Source: Antedon mediterranea | Taxonomy: Eukaryota; Echinodermata; Crinoidea; Comatulida; Antedonidae | Length of the DNA stretch: 64,000 nucleotides | Reading direction: 5' to 3' | Assembly: GCF_964355755.1 (NCBI RefSeq) | Contig: NC_092680.1 | Span: 2,023,001-2,087,000, forward strand | Part shown: piece after piece, positions 48,109 through 59,346 of the stretch | How positions within the stretch are numbered: the first letter of the stretch is position 1 | Layout of the letters: each line of letters starts with the position of its first letter | Translations under genes and position numbers: made by a program | Notes under the pieces: model-generated | What the model saw: only the letters and a program-made list of their open reading frames with translations | The model's database searches: none | Told to the model about the DNA's origin: nothing

Positions 48109-49812
48109 TTAAGGTGAAAGTTTGTAACTTGAATCCCATACAGTCAGCACACCTACTAACGAACCTAAGATACCAAATAAGCCTTGCATCCCTGGTGATA
48201 GATTCAAGTAGCCTAGAGTTGATGTGGGAAGAAACAGGTCCGATAAATTCTTTACTAAATCTAAGGTTACTTGCACATTCTCCCGTAAGCATTTTTTGAC
48301 AATTATATATGCCGTGTTAGGATATTGTGTTATATTCCCCATTGGTGACGTTGGCACGCCATTCGTCTGTCTAAAATTACCCTCCATTTTCTTTCCCTTT
48401 TCGTAGTCCAACGCCGTTTTCCCGAGCAAAGTCGCAAGTTCGTAGAAGTCTCTTGAGAGGTTTAATATAATAGTTGCTAACCAAAATTTTGCTGAGATTT
48501 TACTGTACTTGTCCTTGTCCGTTTTGATAATGCCGACTTTATCGGCCCATAGAAGATGATCAAATAGGAGGTAGAAAGCTTGGTTGATTTTTGACATCGT
48601 TACGGTAACACGTATAAACACATCGGGATGATGTATTGTTCTTAATGCAGCATGAAGCATATCAAAACTTTTACCAAAACGTAACACTAAATAAGAGAGA
48701 AACAATTTTTTTTTTTATAACCAAAATCATTTTGTTTTCTGCACAATTAGTGTGGTGGGGGAGGGAGAGACAGAGTGTGTCTTATGGGAACGCAATTTCT
48801 GAAGGAAGTAGGGATTGAGGAAGGGTAGTAGGGTCATTACCACTACCCTCTGCTAGCATAAAATGTTTTCAAGTTACACAACACTAAAAATATTCTAATT
48901 GCTATACCGATGATTCAGCGTTATTTTTTATGGTTGACCTTTATCCTTTAGTATATAGACATTTTGTTATTTCTATTTAATTTGTGATTACGCAGTTCTA
49001 GCATGAGATCATACTATCTATCATTCATATCTGTTATAATTCCATAAACAGGGCACTGTAGTATTATGTCTGAATGCAATCTGAAGTGTCAACCCATACA
49101 CTGATACAATGGGGTAATGGGTTATTCTGTGGTACCCATACTCCTATCGATAATTTTTTTTAAAGATTAATAAGATCTGAAATTGTCATTTATAACATCT
49201 AGAATTTCCACACTTTTAATTAAGTTTCATACAGTTTAAATTTAAGAATTAAAATTTCTTTAAATCAACAACAATGTATTTCATATTGTATGTGCAAAAG
49301 TTGTTATTATTAATATAATAGATTAAAACACATTTAACTTACATTTTCGTGTGGTACTCAAAGCTTTTTCCAAGTTTTTAAGCCTGATGATTGTATCTTC
49401 AGTTTCTGTCCTTTTTTCAAGACCCCACCAAATTAATTTACTTGAATATTGAACAGTTCTGTGAATTTGATTTGTAAAAAAAATAAAATTAATTAGGCCT
49501 AAATATAAAACTAATGTAGGCAGGCCTAGCATACTACTAAGTAACCTTCTTGCTGTAGGTTTTTATACCTTCGATGGGTAGGAGGTAGCTAAGGCTAGGC
49601 CTACTACTACTACTAGTACTACTAGGCCCTAGCTAGTACTACTCTAGCTAGTCTCTAGTAGTACTTAGTAGGGCCTAGGCTTTAATTAGGCCTGGTGGTG
49701 GGCTAGCCTATATTGTTTTAATAATATAAAACTGCAAATGCTTTTACCTGAACAACTTGTCTCTTCCATTTGTCTGGCCACCAAACTTCACAATATGTGT
49801 AGCTACATCCAT
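48109..49812 (-). CDS. PEX11B: Peroxisomal membrane protein PEX11 (A/B type)
   Basis: Exons 49812-49748, 49458-49343 and 48686-48109, 252 residues with frame closing on TAA. The N-terminus MDVATHIVKFGGQTNGRDKL and RTVQYSSKLIWWGLEK give the amphipathic PEX11 helices. RFGKSFDMLHAAL, LLFDHLLWADKVGII and FWLATIILNLSRDFYEL follow. A C-terminal hydrophobic segment (GMQGLFGILGSLVGVLTVW) would span the membrane. PEX11 elongates and divides peroxisomes. Which of PEX11A or PEX11B it matches best cannot be decided by eye. Confidence 0.93.
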
Positions 49813-50026
49813 TGCAAACTCTTTTCTTTTAATGCTAGGCTACTGGCTAGGCCTAACGGTACACGATGTTCGTCAACAACCCTGCAAATGACACACACGG
49901 ACGGGGGCGGGGCCGACCAGGCATTCCCTTTCCCAAAATTAAATAAAACGCCCTCTATTGTTCAGTTCTGATAAAAGTTTATTTTGTTTTTGGACACGAC
50001 ACGTGGGTGGCGGATTAAAGGGAGAA
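49813..50026. promoter_or_regulatory. Head-to-head PEX11/ADAL promoter
   Basis: Only 214 bp separate the two divergent start codons, so the promoters overlap. The spacer has a GC-rich stretch (GGGGGCGGGGCC near 49903-49914), an SP1-like site. No TATA box is seen. Confidence 0.55.
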
Positions 50027-53000
50027 ATGGAAGAATTTTGTAGAGCACTACCAAAAATTGTTAGTCGTTTACATTAATGCCATCATTTAAATTCCAATGA
50101 TTATTTTCAATGTATTTTAGGGACAAGTTGATGGACTAGTAGTCCTAGGCCTAGCCCTAGAGTAGGCCTAGACTTTAATAATAGGCTAGTAAAGTAAGTA
50201 GGGCCCAGTACTAAGTAGGCAGCTTTAGCTACTAACTGCAGTGCTAGTAGTATAGTGTAGTCTAAGCCTAGCTAGGCCCTGGGTCAGGTCTCATTCATTC
50301 TCGCCTCAGAGTTAGTAACTACTGATACTGTGAGTTAGGACTGCATTAAAAACTCCAATTAAATGCAAATTAAACATCTAACTTCTCTTGTTTATTTATT
50401 ATTCATTCACCAAATATATTATTATTATTTGTTTCTAAAATCCAGGAACTTCATGCTCATATCAATGGCTCAATCAGTGCATGTACAATGGAAAAGATCG
50501 TCCAAAACAAGGATGACCTCTCAGGTGTGGATATGAAGAAGTTGAATAAATGGATTACCTCCGTTAAGAAGGGAGAAAAGAAGAACCTTAATGAGTAAAG
50601 CTACATTCAGAATTGTTTCGTCATGTAAAGCTCTGTCTACACTACAGGGAATAATTTCGCCAGTGTAGCATAGCAAAAAGCTATACAAAACAACCTTATT
50701 GCTACACATTTCTAAAATTGTGTAGCAAAAAAGACAATACAAAACAATGTTTCTCGCCTAAAAATCAGTTTGATTAGCAATAATTGCTAAACAAAATTTT
50801 AAAATGAAATTTTTCCCTGCACTATCAAACTTTATGTAATGTGCCTATATATGGACATGACTGACTAGACTATCACTGTGTTTTTATGTCTATTGCGTTT
50901 TTCGTACTATTAGTTGGGAAAGCCACTCGACAGTGCAGTTCTTTTGAACTGATCCACTTTTGGTTACCCGCAGGTGCTGATAGTACTTTTGTTCTGTTTT
51001 GTTGAATGATGCCGTACCTTGTTTATGATTTTTGTATGTTACCTGGAAATTGAATGAAATAAAAAAAATAAAAATAAAGATAATGTAATATATCACTACT
51101 ATATTTGGGCATATCACTACCATATATACATAGGTAGGCACATAAAGTTTGATAATGTAGACATAGTTTAAAGACCCCTTCCCTGCAATTTTGGACGTTT
51201 TTTGGAAAATAATACATATATATCACTTTAAAAACATTAAACCATGTCATTCCTTGTCTTAAATGTACGTTTTATGGTAAATTATGATAAAAAGTGAGAA
51301 ACAATGCACTTCCTAAGTAGCTCGCGGCGATCGACCTCTCGTGGACGGTCTTAGGCCTAGCTAGGCTTAGTTTTGTAGGCCTAGCTGGCAAACATCGTAC
51401 GCTAGCTATATACCTAGCCTGACGTTGTATAGTTGCTGCATTAATTGTCTTTCTATTTTTGCCAGACTCCGTTGATACAAATTGGGGAAAACCCGGTATT
51501 TTCGCTGAAAAGTTAGGAGTCTTCCATTTGTTTTGCCTTCACGATCGATCGAAAAGTGGGCGAATTACAGGTGAAAAACAAAAATATCAATCCGCGCGCA
51601 ATGCATTTTGGGATTTATAGCGGGCCACTATAATTATTAGAATCGATTTATTTTTAACCGTTTAAAGACGAAAAAAGTTATCGCAATAGGACCATATAGT
51701 ATTATTTTTACATTAAATATAGTTTGTGATCTTAAATTAGATCTAAAAAACGTAGGGAATGGGGCTTTAACAGAATATGATGATGCTGTTTAACTATCTC
51801 TATGATTTTCCATTATTGAATAAAATAAAACTGTGCTATCTTCCATTTGGAGCAATTGTGAATGTAGTTAAATGTTTTATAATAATTACAATTATTGAGT
51901 GTTTTTTTATGTTTTATTAAAATTCAAAAAAAATATTGTGAAATGTAGGCCTACTTTAAAATGATACACAAATAATGCATTGTTGCTAGTTCATTTTTTT
52001 TTTTTTTTTTTCATTTTAAGGACTTTTGAAATGTTTCCAATATTGCATCAACTTGTAACGGACACCGACACAGTTTCCATGGTAACATATGATGTAATCA
52101 AAGAATTTGCTGAGGAAAATGTGCATTATCTAGAATTGAGAAGCACACCAAGAGATGTTACCAGTACAGGTAAGATGTATTGTAATTGTATGTATGTGAC
52201 AAAAAAATGTGATGTGCCCATATATGGACATGATGATGTCATATCACTAAACTGGTTTGACAGTGTAGACAGAGCTTTATGTATGATTCTAACAGTATAA
52301 GCTACTATATTATTTTGATACATAGTGCCAATCTAAAAAGAAGTAAAAATGGGTGACTTTTCTGTTTTAAAGGAATGACAAAGCAATCGTATGTAGAAGC
52401 TGTTTTAAAAGGAATTGAGAAAGCTATAAAAGAAGATTTAAACATAATTGTTAGGTGAGTTACTATAGAAAGAGAAAATACAAATTGTTGAAAATATTTA
52501 CTTGCCTAAAAAAATGTTTAGAATCAAAATTAATAAGTTGGATGCATCAACTTTTTCATTTTCTAAATTTGAAAGGAAACTGTTATTTTTAGGTTCCTAT
52601 TATCAGTTGATAGAAGTAGAGGCGTGGATGTTGCTATGGAAACTATAGAATTAGCCAAACAATTCAACTCCAAGAGCAATGGGATAGTGATAGGCATTGA
52701 CTTGAGCGGTAACCCAAATGTGAGTAGTTACAACTGTCTCCTTGCTAGGAAAGTAAATTGAGGCAAATAGAATGTGAAAAGTGGTCATCATACAACAATA
52801 GACTAGCACAGTGTGAACCCAATCCAAACCAGGCTTATAACTGCAGTTCACACTGGATAAAGAACATCATATGCTGACAATCAAGGAGCCCTTATAAGTG
52901 GCTGTGTGTGACAGTGGTGTGTATACTAGTACACCTGGGTAACCCCATACTAGTCTCGAAAGTTCTAGTGCACATGAGCCAGATGTGTACACTGGACCTA

Positions 53001-55047
53001 TGGTTTATATTCCTATACTGAGAAGACTCATTCTACCACCAGAATCATGGAGCGAGACTCGAACCATTGCCGATGTTAATATGGCAAGGTATTACTGTTT
53101 CACTGTTTTAACCGCTTGGCCACTCGCTCAATAAAAAAATCACTGACAGTTTTAACTTTAACAACACACATCAAGGCATTCTCTCAGCTGTTCTTCATTT
53201 GCTTTTACAAACCGCAAACCCTACTATATTAATCTGTATTAGCCATGCATACATTTCAACAAGTAAGAGCAAATTATTTCTGTAAAATCATTATTCTGAA
53301 GAAAAACCACTATATTAAAGTATTCTTATGGGCTTATTTCAGCTTGGTGATATGGCTGCATTTGTTCCTCTTTTAAGAGATGCTAAGAAGTCTGGCCTTA
53401 AACTCGCCCTTCACATCGCTGAGGTAAATTATGATAAATTACATTTGTGCATGATAAAAAATAATAATTCAATGTCTGTTTAGAAAATTTTATTTAGAAA
53501 ATTAAAAATAGCTATAATACTATACACAATATGCAACTGCTTTTGATGATTTGTACGTAAACATTTGATTTGCAGAGGACAGATAGGACAGATGAGAGTG
53601 GCTTGTTACTGTCTGTTCCACCTGACAGGATTGGACATGGGACGTACATTCACCCTGAGGCTGGTGGAAGGCAGGATTTAGTGGACATCACACAACAATT
53701 TAACATTCCTATAGGTGAGGTAAATTGTCATTGTGGTGTAGTTAAGTTTGATAGCAGATTATACTGTCTCAAGTCTCAATGCAATTTGACCTGTAATGTT
53801 TGTCGTTTCAATAAAATTCTCTTAAGTCCTGTCTACACTATAAAATGTTGAAAAAAATGTGTGATGTGCCTAAATATGGTAGTGATATGTCCATATATGG
53901 GCACATCACATAAAGTTTGACAGTGTAGACAGAGGTTTAAATGTCATGTCCTAGGTAGCAATATACTAGTGCCTAAATATCCTCCTTTTTTTTCCGTTTT
54001 GCAAAATGTTTTGTTGTTTTTAGTTTCATGGTTGCATTTCTCATGGTTTTCACACTTTGTGGATATGTGCGCTCTATAAATCTTATTATTATTATTAAAT
54101 ATTCAATCCACTTAAACTAGTGAACTAGTATGATGGGGTACTCTCAAAAGATGTACTAGCTTTTGTTAAGTGCAAGAATGTACTGTTTATAGTCCTTATC
54201 CAGTAAAAACAGAACTATGGAGTGAGCACTCCATGTCACTAAAGCAGCTATGATGTATGCAGAACTAAATAAATCCCATTTGTATCTACTACAGAGGCAT
54301 GTTTAACATCTAACATACTAGGCCAGACAGTTTCATCGTTTGATAAACATCACTTCAAGTATTGGTATGACAAGAAACATCCATGTATAATTTGTGTTAG
54401 TACTATATTCATTTGATTTTAGTTAAAGAGTAATAAAGCTCTGTCTACACTAACAAACTTTATGTGACAACAAAATGTGATGTGCCCATATATGGACATG
54501 ACGATGCCATAACTCATATCACTACCATATTTGGGCACATCACATTTTATTTTTTTAAGTTTGATAGCGTAGACAGTGCTTTAAGGGTGAACATACTGTA
54601 ACATAATATGTATAATAAAGTATGGTAAACCCATGCCTCTGTCTCACATGATTGTTTTATACCAATTTACACAGACGAGTGGTAACGGTAAGCGGTAAAC
54701 AAAGGTATAGAATCTATCTTATTTCTTATGACCATTTACACATAATTGTTTTCTACAATTAATGCTGTATGTTATCACTTTGTACAATAGTTTCATTTTA
54801 TATTAATTTTAATCACAGATTATTATAACTGATTAAACGTATGTTTTCATTACAGACAGATGACAAGGGTTTGATGCTGACGTCTGTATCCAGGGAATAC
54901 AATATCGTGGCAAACACATTCAATTTCACAAAGCAGCAACTATACAACATATCATTTAAAAGTATTGATTCTATATTTGAAAGTGACAATGTAAAGGACA
55001 AGTTGAGACATCAGTGGACAATATTAAAAACTGAATTAGGCTTGTAG
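50027..55047 (+). CDS. ADAL: Adenosine deaminase-like protein (N6-methyl-AMP deaminase)
   Basis: Nine exons: 50027-50059, 50446-50594, 52021-52169, 52373-52454, 52593-52719, 53343-53423, 53576-53714, 54295-54395 and 54856-55047. The total is 350 residues closing on TAG. ELHAHING supplies the zinc HxH. EFAEENVHYLELRSTPR, LALHIAE (catalytic His/Glu region), PDRIGHGTY and ICTDDKG (Asp-Asp of the active site) follow in the order expected for the ADA superfamily. ADAL/MAPDA deaminates N6-methyl-AMP and related nucleotides to IMP. Exon 1 is only 11 codons, with start MEEFCRALPKI just ahead of the HxH exon. Length matches human (355). Intron 2 (1.4 kb) holds repeats. Confidence 0.95.
50628..51166 (-). 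mobile_element. TIR-A copy split by unrelated insert
   Basis: CTCTGTCTACACTA at 50631-50644, unrelated sequence from 50645, then AACTTTATGTAATGTGCC at 50828 and a right half at 51083-51166 ending GATAATGTAGACATAG. The pieces fit a TIR-A copy or copies interrupted by other insertions, and a TTAA-bounded element starts at 51168. Confidence 0.6.
51168..51770. mobile_element. TIR-E element (TTAA-bounded, 0.6 kb)
   Basis: TTAAAGACCCCTTCCCTGC at left and GTAGGGAATGGGGCTTTAA at right form imperfect inverted ends. No ORF. ADAL intron 2. Confidence 0.6.
52193..52279 (-). mobile_element. TIR-A MITE fragment
   Basis: Starts at the ATGTGACAAAAAAATGTG arm, 23 bp after the ADAL exon 3 donor. Right end intact. 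Confidence 0.78.
52914..53131 (-). mobile_element. tRNA-derived SINE (family 2), reverse
   Basis: On the minus strand: GAGCGAGTGGCCAAGCGGTT (A-box region) and GGTTCGAGTCTCGCTCC (B-box) resemble a type II tRNA head, but the T-stem does not pair, so it is not a working tRNA gene. The body continues to about 52914. Confidence 0.65.
53824..53940 (+). mobile_element. TIR-A MITE copy, shortened
   Basis: Both ends present. Single internal unit. Confidence 0.82.
54436..54582 (-). mobile_element. TIR-A MITE copy
   Basis: Both ends present. Confidence 0.84.
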
Positions 55048-55636
55048 ACCCAGCTAAAGTGGAGATTGAGGAAGAATACGCAGGTGGGTTTGCACGGACA
55101 GTAACTGCACATGTTGAGTTCCTATTGCCTTTAGATTAACGTATTACAATAACTCTCCCTAATTTAGCCAGATCAACTTTCTTTGATATATAGTATTACT
55201 TACATATATATCCGGTATTTTGCAAATAATGTACAGTAACAATAATAAATTCAAAATAAAAACAATTAAAATATAATTGTTTCTCTTTTAATTCCATTTC
55301 TATTATTCCACTATAATGGAACCATGCATAAAAAAAAACAAATGGTAAAAATCCTTTATAATAGATATATATATATATACAGTACTGTTTAAATAAAAAA
55401 TTATATTGTGTTAAAAATTAAATATCTGTACACAAGTTTACAGTCAAACTACAGCAAGTTACAAAGCAGAATCATCTGTAAAGGCACCAACTTTTAAATC
55501 ATTTAAGGGGGTTCTTTACGAAAATAACTCACTCGCACCACATCCCACCAAAGTGCTATAGTCTTCAAGTCTGAAGTTTGCACTAAATTGGAAGAAGAAG
55601 AAGAAAGCATCTGCCGACTGGGTATTTGTGCTTTTT
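55048..55636. other. Tail-to-tail spacer ADAL/PTP
   Basis: 3'UTRs of two convergent genes. AATAAA-like signals for ADAL lie near 55244-55260 and a (TA)n run at 55365-55378. No gene seen. Confidence 0.5.
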
Positions 55637-58600
55637 CTATAACCTGTAGTTTGACCAGTCTATAGTTGCAAGCTTTCCCTGTTTTTGTAGACTTTCAATA
55701 ACAGCAAAATGTATGAATTCATATTGGTCGAGGGTCTGGACAGTAAAGGCGCGCTGTGTTCGCATTTTTCGTACAGTGTCGTATATATTCAACTTTTGAG
55801 TGACTTCCAATCTCGCTAGTGTTATATCAATAGCACACAATGTTCCTGCAATGAAATTTAAAATTAAAAATTTTGATCGAGAACCCCTTATTAAAGCTCA
55901 GCTACAGGCATGATATATTTGGTCAAGTGGACATAAATTAAAAACCATGAATTTCTTTAAAATGTTCAATATTAGTTTATATAAAAACCAAGACTTTTTT
56001 CAATAGTTAGGTAGTTCAAACTGATGGTACCATATCTGATGACTCCCAGAATAATGAAAAAAAATGGGCAATTAAACTGCTCTGACAAAACAAAATAGGC
56101 TTACCTGTCCTACCAATTCCAGCACTACAATGTACCAATATAGGTGGCCCACCCTCAGGACCTGTCCAGTTTGATCCCATAAATGCTACTGCTTCTTTTT
56201 GATATTGTCGAATTTCACTGTGGAATTGCAAAACTGACTTTGCTGACTCTGGGACACCAAAATCAGGCCAACCAGTGAACTGGAAATGGGCCACTTGCCT
56301 ACACCATCCAACCTAAAAGGAAACTAAAGCTATGTCTACACAATCAAAGTGTGATGTGCCCAAATATGGTAGTGATATGCCAAAATATGGTAGTGATATT
56401 ACATCATCATGTCCATATATGGGCACATCACATTTTTTTGTCACAGTTTGATAGTGTAGACAGAGCTTTAAAGCATTTAGAATACCAACTCGTGATCATG
56501 TGAACATCAACTGTTTTGGATTATTATATAGGTTTTTATGTTAACTGTTGAAGGGGAATGTTATGAAAAGAGGATGGGGTGCTTCCAGAGTACAAAACAG
56601 TCTCAATATTTACAAGGACGTTTTGGTCGAATTTTGGGTAGAAAAATGTTCAACAAATCCAACAGTACATTACCTTTGTGTCCTTCAACAGTAAACTTGT
56701 TACAATATAATCTTTCTTTTTATCAACTTTTATATTAGTAACAATAATATCTCCAAATTTCAAAGAGTCCTGTAAAGTTTTAGGCCAGTATTGGCTACAC
56801 TTGATCAACCCTCTTTCCTCTGTCCTTGTAGTCATCACAATCACAAAGACATTCTCCTGCCAAACCATCCTCCAAAAATCATTTACAGTATTTGGTAATG
56901 GCCCTAGTTAAAAATGTACAATAAATATGTATTTATACAAGGGTCATATTGAGGTCAAGAGCGAGAATGAGGGATAAGAGATTGGCCTGGTCCAGAATTC
57001 CTAGCAAGGCTGTCTAGAGGTTGTAGCCTGAATTCATGGATTGAAAGTAATTAATCAAGATTTTTTTGGAAGGTTTTTTTTTGTTTTATCACAAACTAGT
57101 ACAGCTTTCAAGATGTATGTCCCTAAAAGATTAGGGAAATCAAACTTTAAATATAAAAATGATATTTCATTGATCTCTCCTCAAACAAAATGAAAATGTA
57201 GAAACCTTGCGCTGCTATGAATGCATTCTTTTGCATGAATCCATCAACATAGTTTGCATGTATGTAATCAGATGTCAGGTCATCATGTGAGGTCTTCAGT
57301 TTGACTCTAGTGTCATCAAGACAAAAGATGTTGCTATAGCGATTCTTGTACATGTTGATGCTGTTTCTAAAGAATAATTATAAGCAAAATTATTATAATG
57401 AATAAGACTAGTTTATCTAAGCAACAATAGAACCCTCCATTGGGACACCCCTATGACATGTCACCCCTATGACATGTCACCCCTATGACATGTCACCCCT
57501 ATGACATGTCACCCCTATGACATGTTTTTTGTATTTAAAACAAATATTATATATATATTTCAACTTCTGCCAACCCCCATTCCGGAGATCACTATTAAGG
57601 GGACACTTTGTCAGGTCCCAAAGGTGTTCCACCCCCCCCCCCCCCCCCCCCCCCCACCGCCACCCACCTAACGTACATGCCAGCCAACACGGTTTGGCCG
57701 GGAGACTCCCATATTATAGACTCGTTTCCCGGCCAAATATTGCACTCCCGTTTTTCCATATAGCCACCATGCCACCACTTGTGACATCACACACTGCGCT
57801 TCTTTACCTCTCGATAATAGATAAAGAGAAAACACCACTTTCCGTTTTTTTAACTTTAGGTGTTGGCATGTATGCTATAGGGGTGTTACTGTAGTAGGCC
57901 TACATCATACACTGGTACCTTGAGTAAGAGAACGATCCTGAAGGCATCTCGTTTATTATTTCTTCATATTCAGTACGTATTCCATGCCTTTTCAATGTTT
58001 GCATATGTTTCACAAGTTGCACAGGTGTCATTGTGCCTGTGTCGGTCACATGATGAATGCTTTCTCCGGGAATGGCGTTTGATATTCGTTGAGACTCGAC
58101 ACACTTGTTTCCCTCTACATTCTGTAAAACAAATCAATAAATCTGTGTTACTATGCTTTTTTTTTATCATCTTTTTTTCATTTTGCAATTTTAGTTCTAT
58201 ATATTATACTAGGCTATATATGAAAACAGGGGTGGATTAAGAAAATTGGGAGTGGGGCATTTTAGCACTAAAGTACATAGGTCTTAGTTAGGCGTAATTA
58301 ATAATATAAAAAAGAGTCAAGTAAATAAATGTATCATTGATTTTCTCAACTCATATGATAATGAAAAAAAAACTGTATTAAATTTCAAATGTCTAGGCCC
58401 ACTCAAATCGTTTCAAATATAATAATGTAATAGTTAGGCCTAGCTCATCTACTACTACTGGCGGATCACCAGTGAGCGCACTCCCTACGCGTGTCACGTA
58501 CCTTTTCTGATAACTTCTGACCCATATCCATATTGCTATCATCATCTTGAGGCCTAGGACTAGGCGTAGTAATGTATCTACTAGGCCTACTGTACACATA

Positions 58601-58684
58601 AATCACACTAATGAGTATTAGAATAGCTAAAATAGCATTCGAGTGGCGTGTTACAGAGCGCCGTATGTGGGTGTATATTGTCAT
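55637..58684 (-). CDS. Membrane-anchored PTPN9-like protein tyrosine phosphatase
   Basis: Six exons in transcript order: 58684-58502, 58121-57919, 57366-57206, 56903-56674, 56312-56105 and 55845-55637. They give 397 residues with frame closing on TAG. Residues 1-61 hold a basic leader (IRRSVTRH) and one hydrophobic helix ([16 protein letters not shown]). About residues 95-397 are a classical PTP domain: [47 protein letters not shown], a WPDFGVP loop, and the catalytic [11 protein letters not shown] loop with its Cys and Arg. The KNRY to QTLDQYEF stretch is closest, from memory, to PTPN9/MEG2 (KNRYGDVPCLDQTRVKL, SRMRTQRAFSIQTPEQY). No CRAL-TRIO domain is present. Active-site residues are intact, so it should be catalytic. 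Confidence 0.9.
56324..56475 (+). mobile_element. TIR-A MITE copy
   Basis: Left arm lost TAGTTTGAC. Adjacent to a PTP acceptor. Confidence 0.83.
57367..57918. other. PTP intron with low-complexity tracts
   Basis: Holds the 16 bp repeat, a C homopolymer and a (CCACC) tract. The long open frame across it on the plus strand is not credible as a gene. Confidence 0.6.
57443..57520. repeat. 16 bp tandem repeat
   Basis: Five copies of ACCCCTATGACATGTC in the PTP intron. A run of about 26 C lies at 57631-57656. Confidence 0.9.
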
Positions 58685-59346
58685 TTCTGGAATGTTGTTT
58701 GAATGTTGTAATAAAAAACAAATTCAGAGGCATGCATGCTGACATTCAGTCGACGTGCGTGTCGTGTAACTACTCAGTGTTGTTATTGTTTTGGTTTTTT
58801 TTAGTACGTTCCCGCCCCCAACGGCCTTGTCTTTCAGCAGCGCGAGGGGTTAGTGGGGTGGGGGACACGTTCGCGTACAGGATGACGTAGTGAAGAGAGG
58901 CGGGTATTACACGAATTTTATTTTATTATTTTTTTGTATGTACTTATTATTCAGTTACAAACTCAATTTGGTTTTAATATGTCAGCAAGATGCTAGAAAA
59001 TAGGCTAAATGAAGACTATTATAAAATTATCATTTTAACCGTTGTTTGACGTGAAACAGCCGCGCGACAATTTGTCTCTCGAAAGTACCGTACGAAAATT
59101 GCCTGCTCATCATTCACATAATTGACCTAATTATAAATATGAGGGTTTGTCGCTACTGTAAATACAATTGTTTGTATTATGAAATTATGTTTGATTATAT
59201 GCTGGCTGTCTGGTGTGTGAAAGGGGCGTTATATTCTTCTTTCTAGTTTCTGGTGGTCAAAGGTTACTTTTACAGTAACGGAAGAACAGCTTAAAGGTTG
59301 TGAAGGATTCGTAAGTGTGCTTTGAGTTGTTTTATACCGAATAGGT
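58685..59346. promoter_or_regulatory. Head-to-head PTP/SLC27A spacer
   Basis: The 662 bp between divergent start codons is GC-richer near 58808-58900 (CCCGCCCCC, CAGCAGCGCGAGGGG). It plausibly holds both promoters. No further motif claimed. Confidence 0.45.

Noticed and set aside
48114-48406. Plus-strand ORFs of about 60 codons
   Set aside because: Antisense to the large PEX11 exon, no family resemblance.
53045-53126. tRNA-Leu/Ser gene on the minus strand
   Set aside because: Outer stem looks good but the T-stem does not pair around TTCGAGT, and it is joined to a SINE body.
57517-57894. 125-codon ORF with poly-Pro
   Set aside because: Created by a C homopolymer and simple repeats in a PTP intron.
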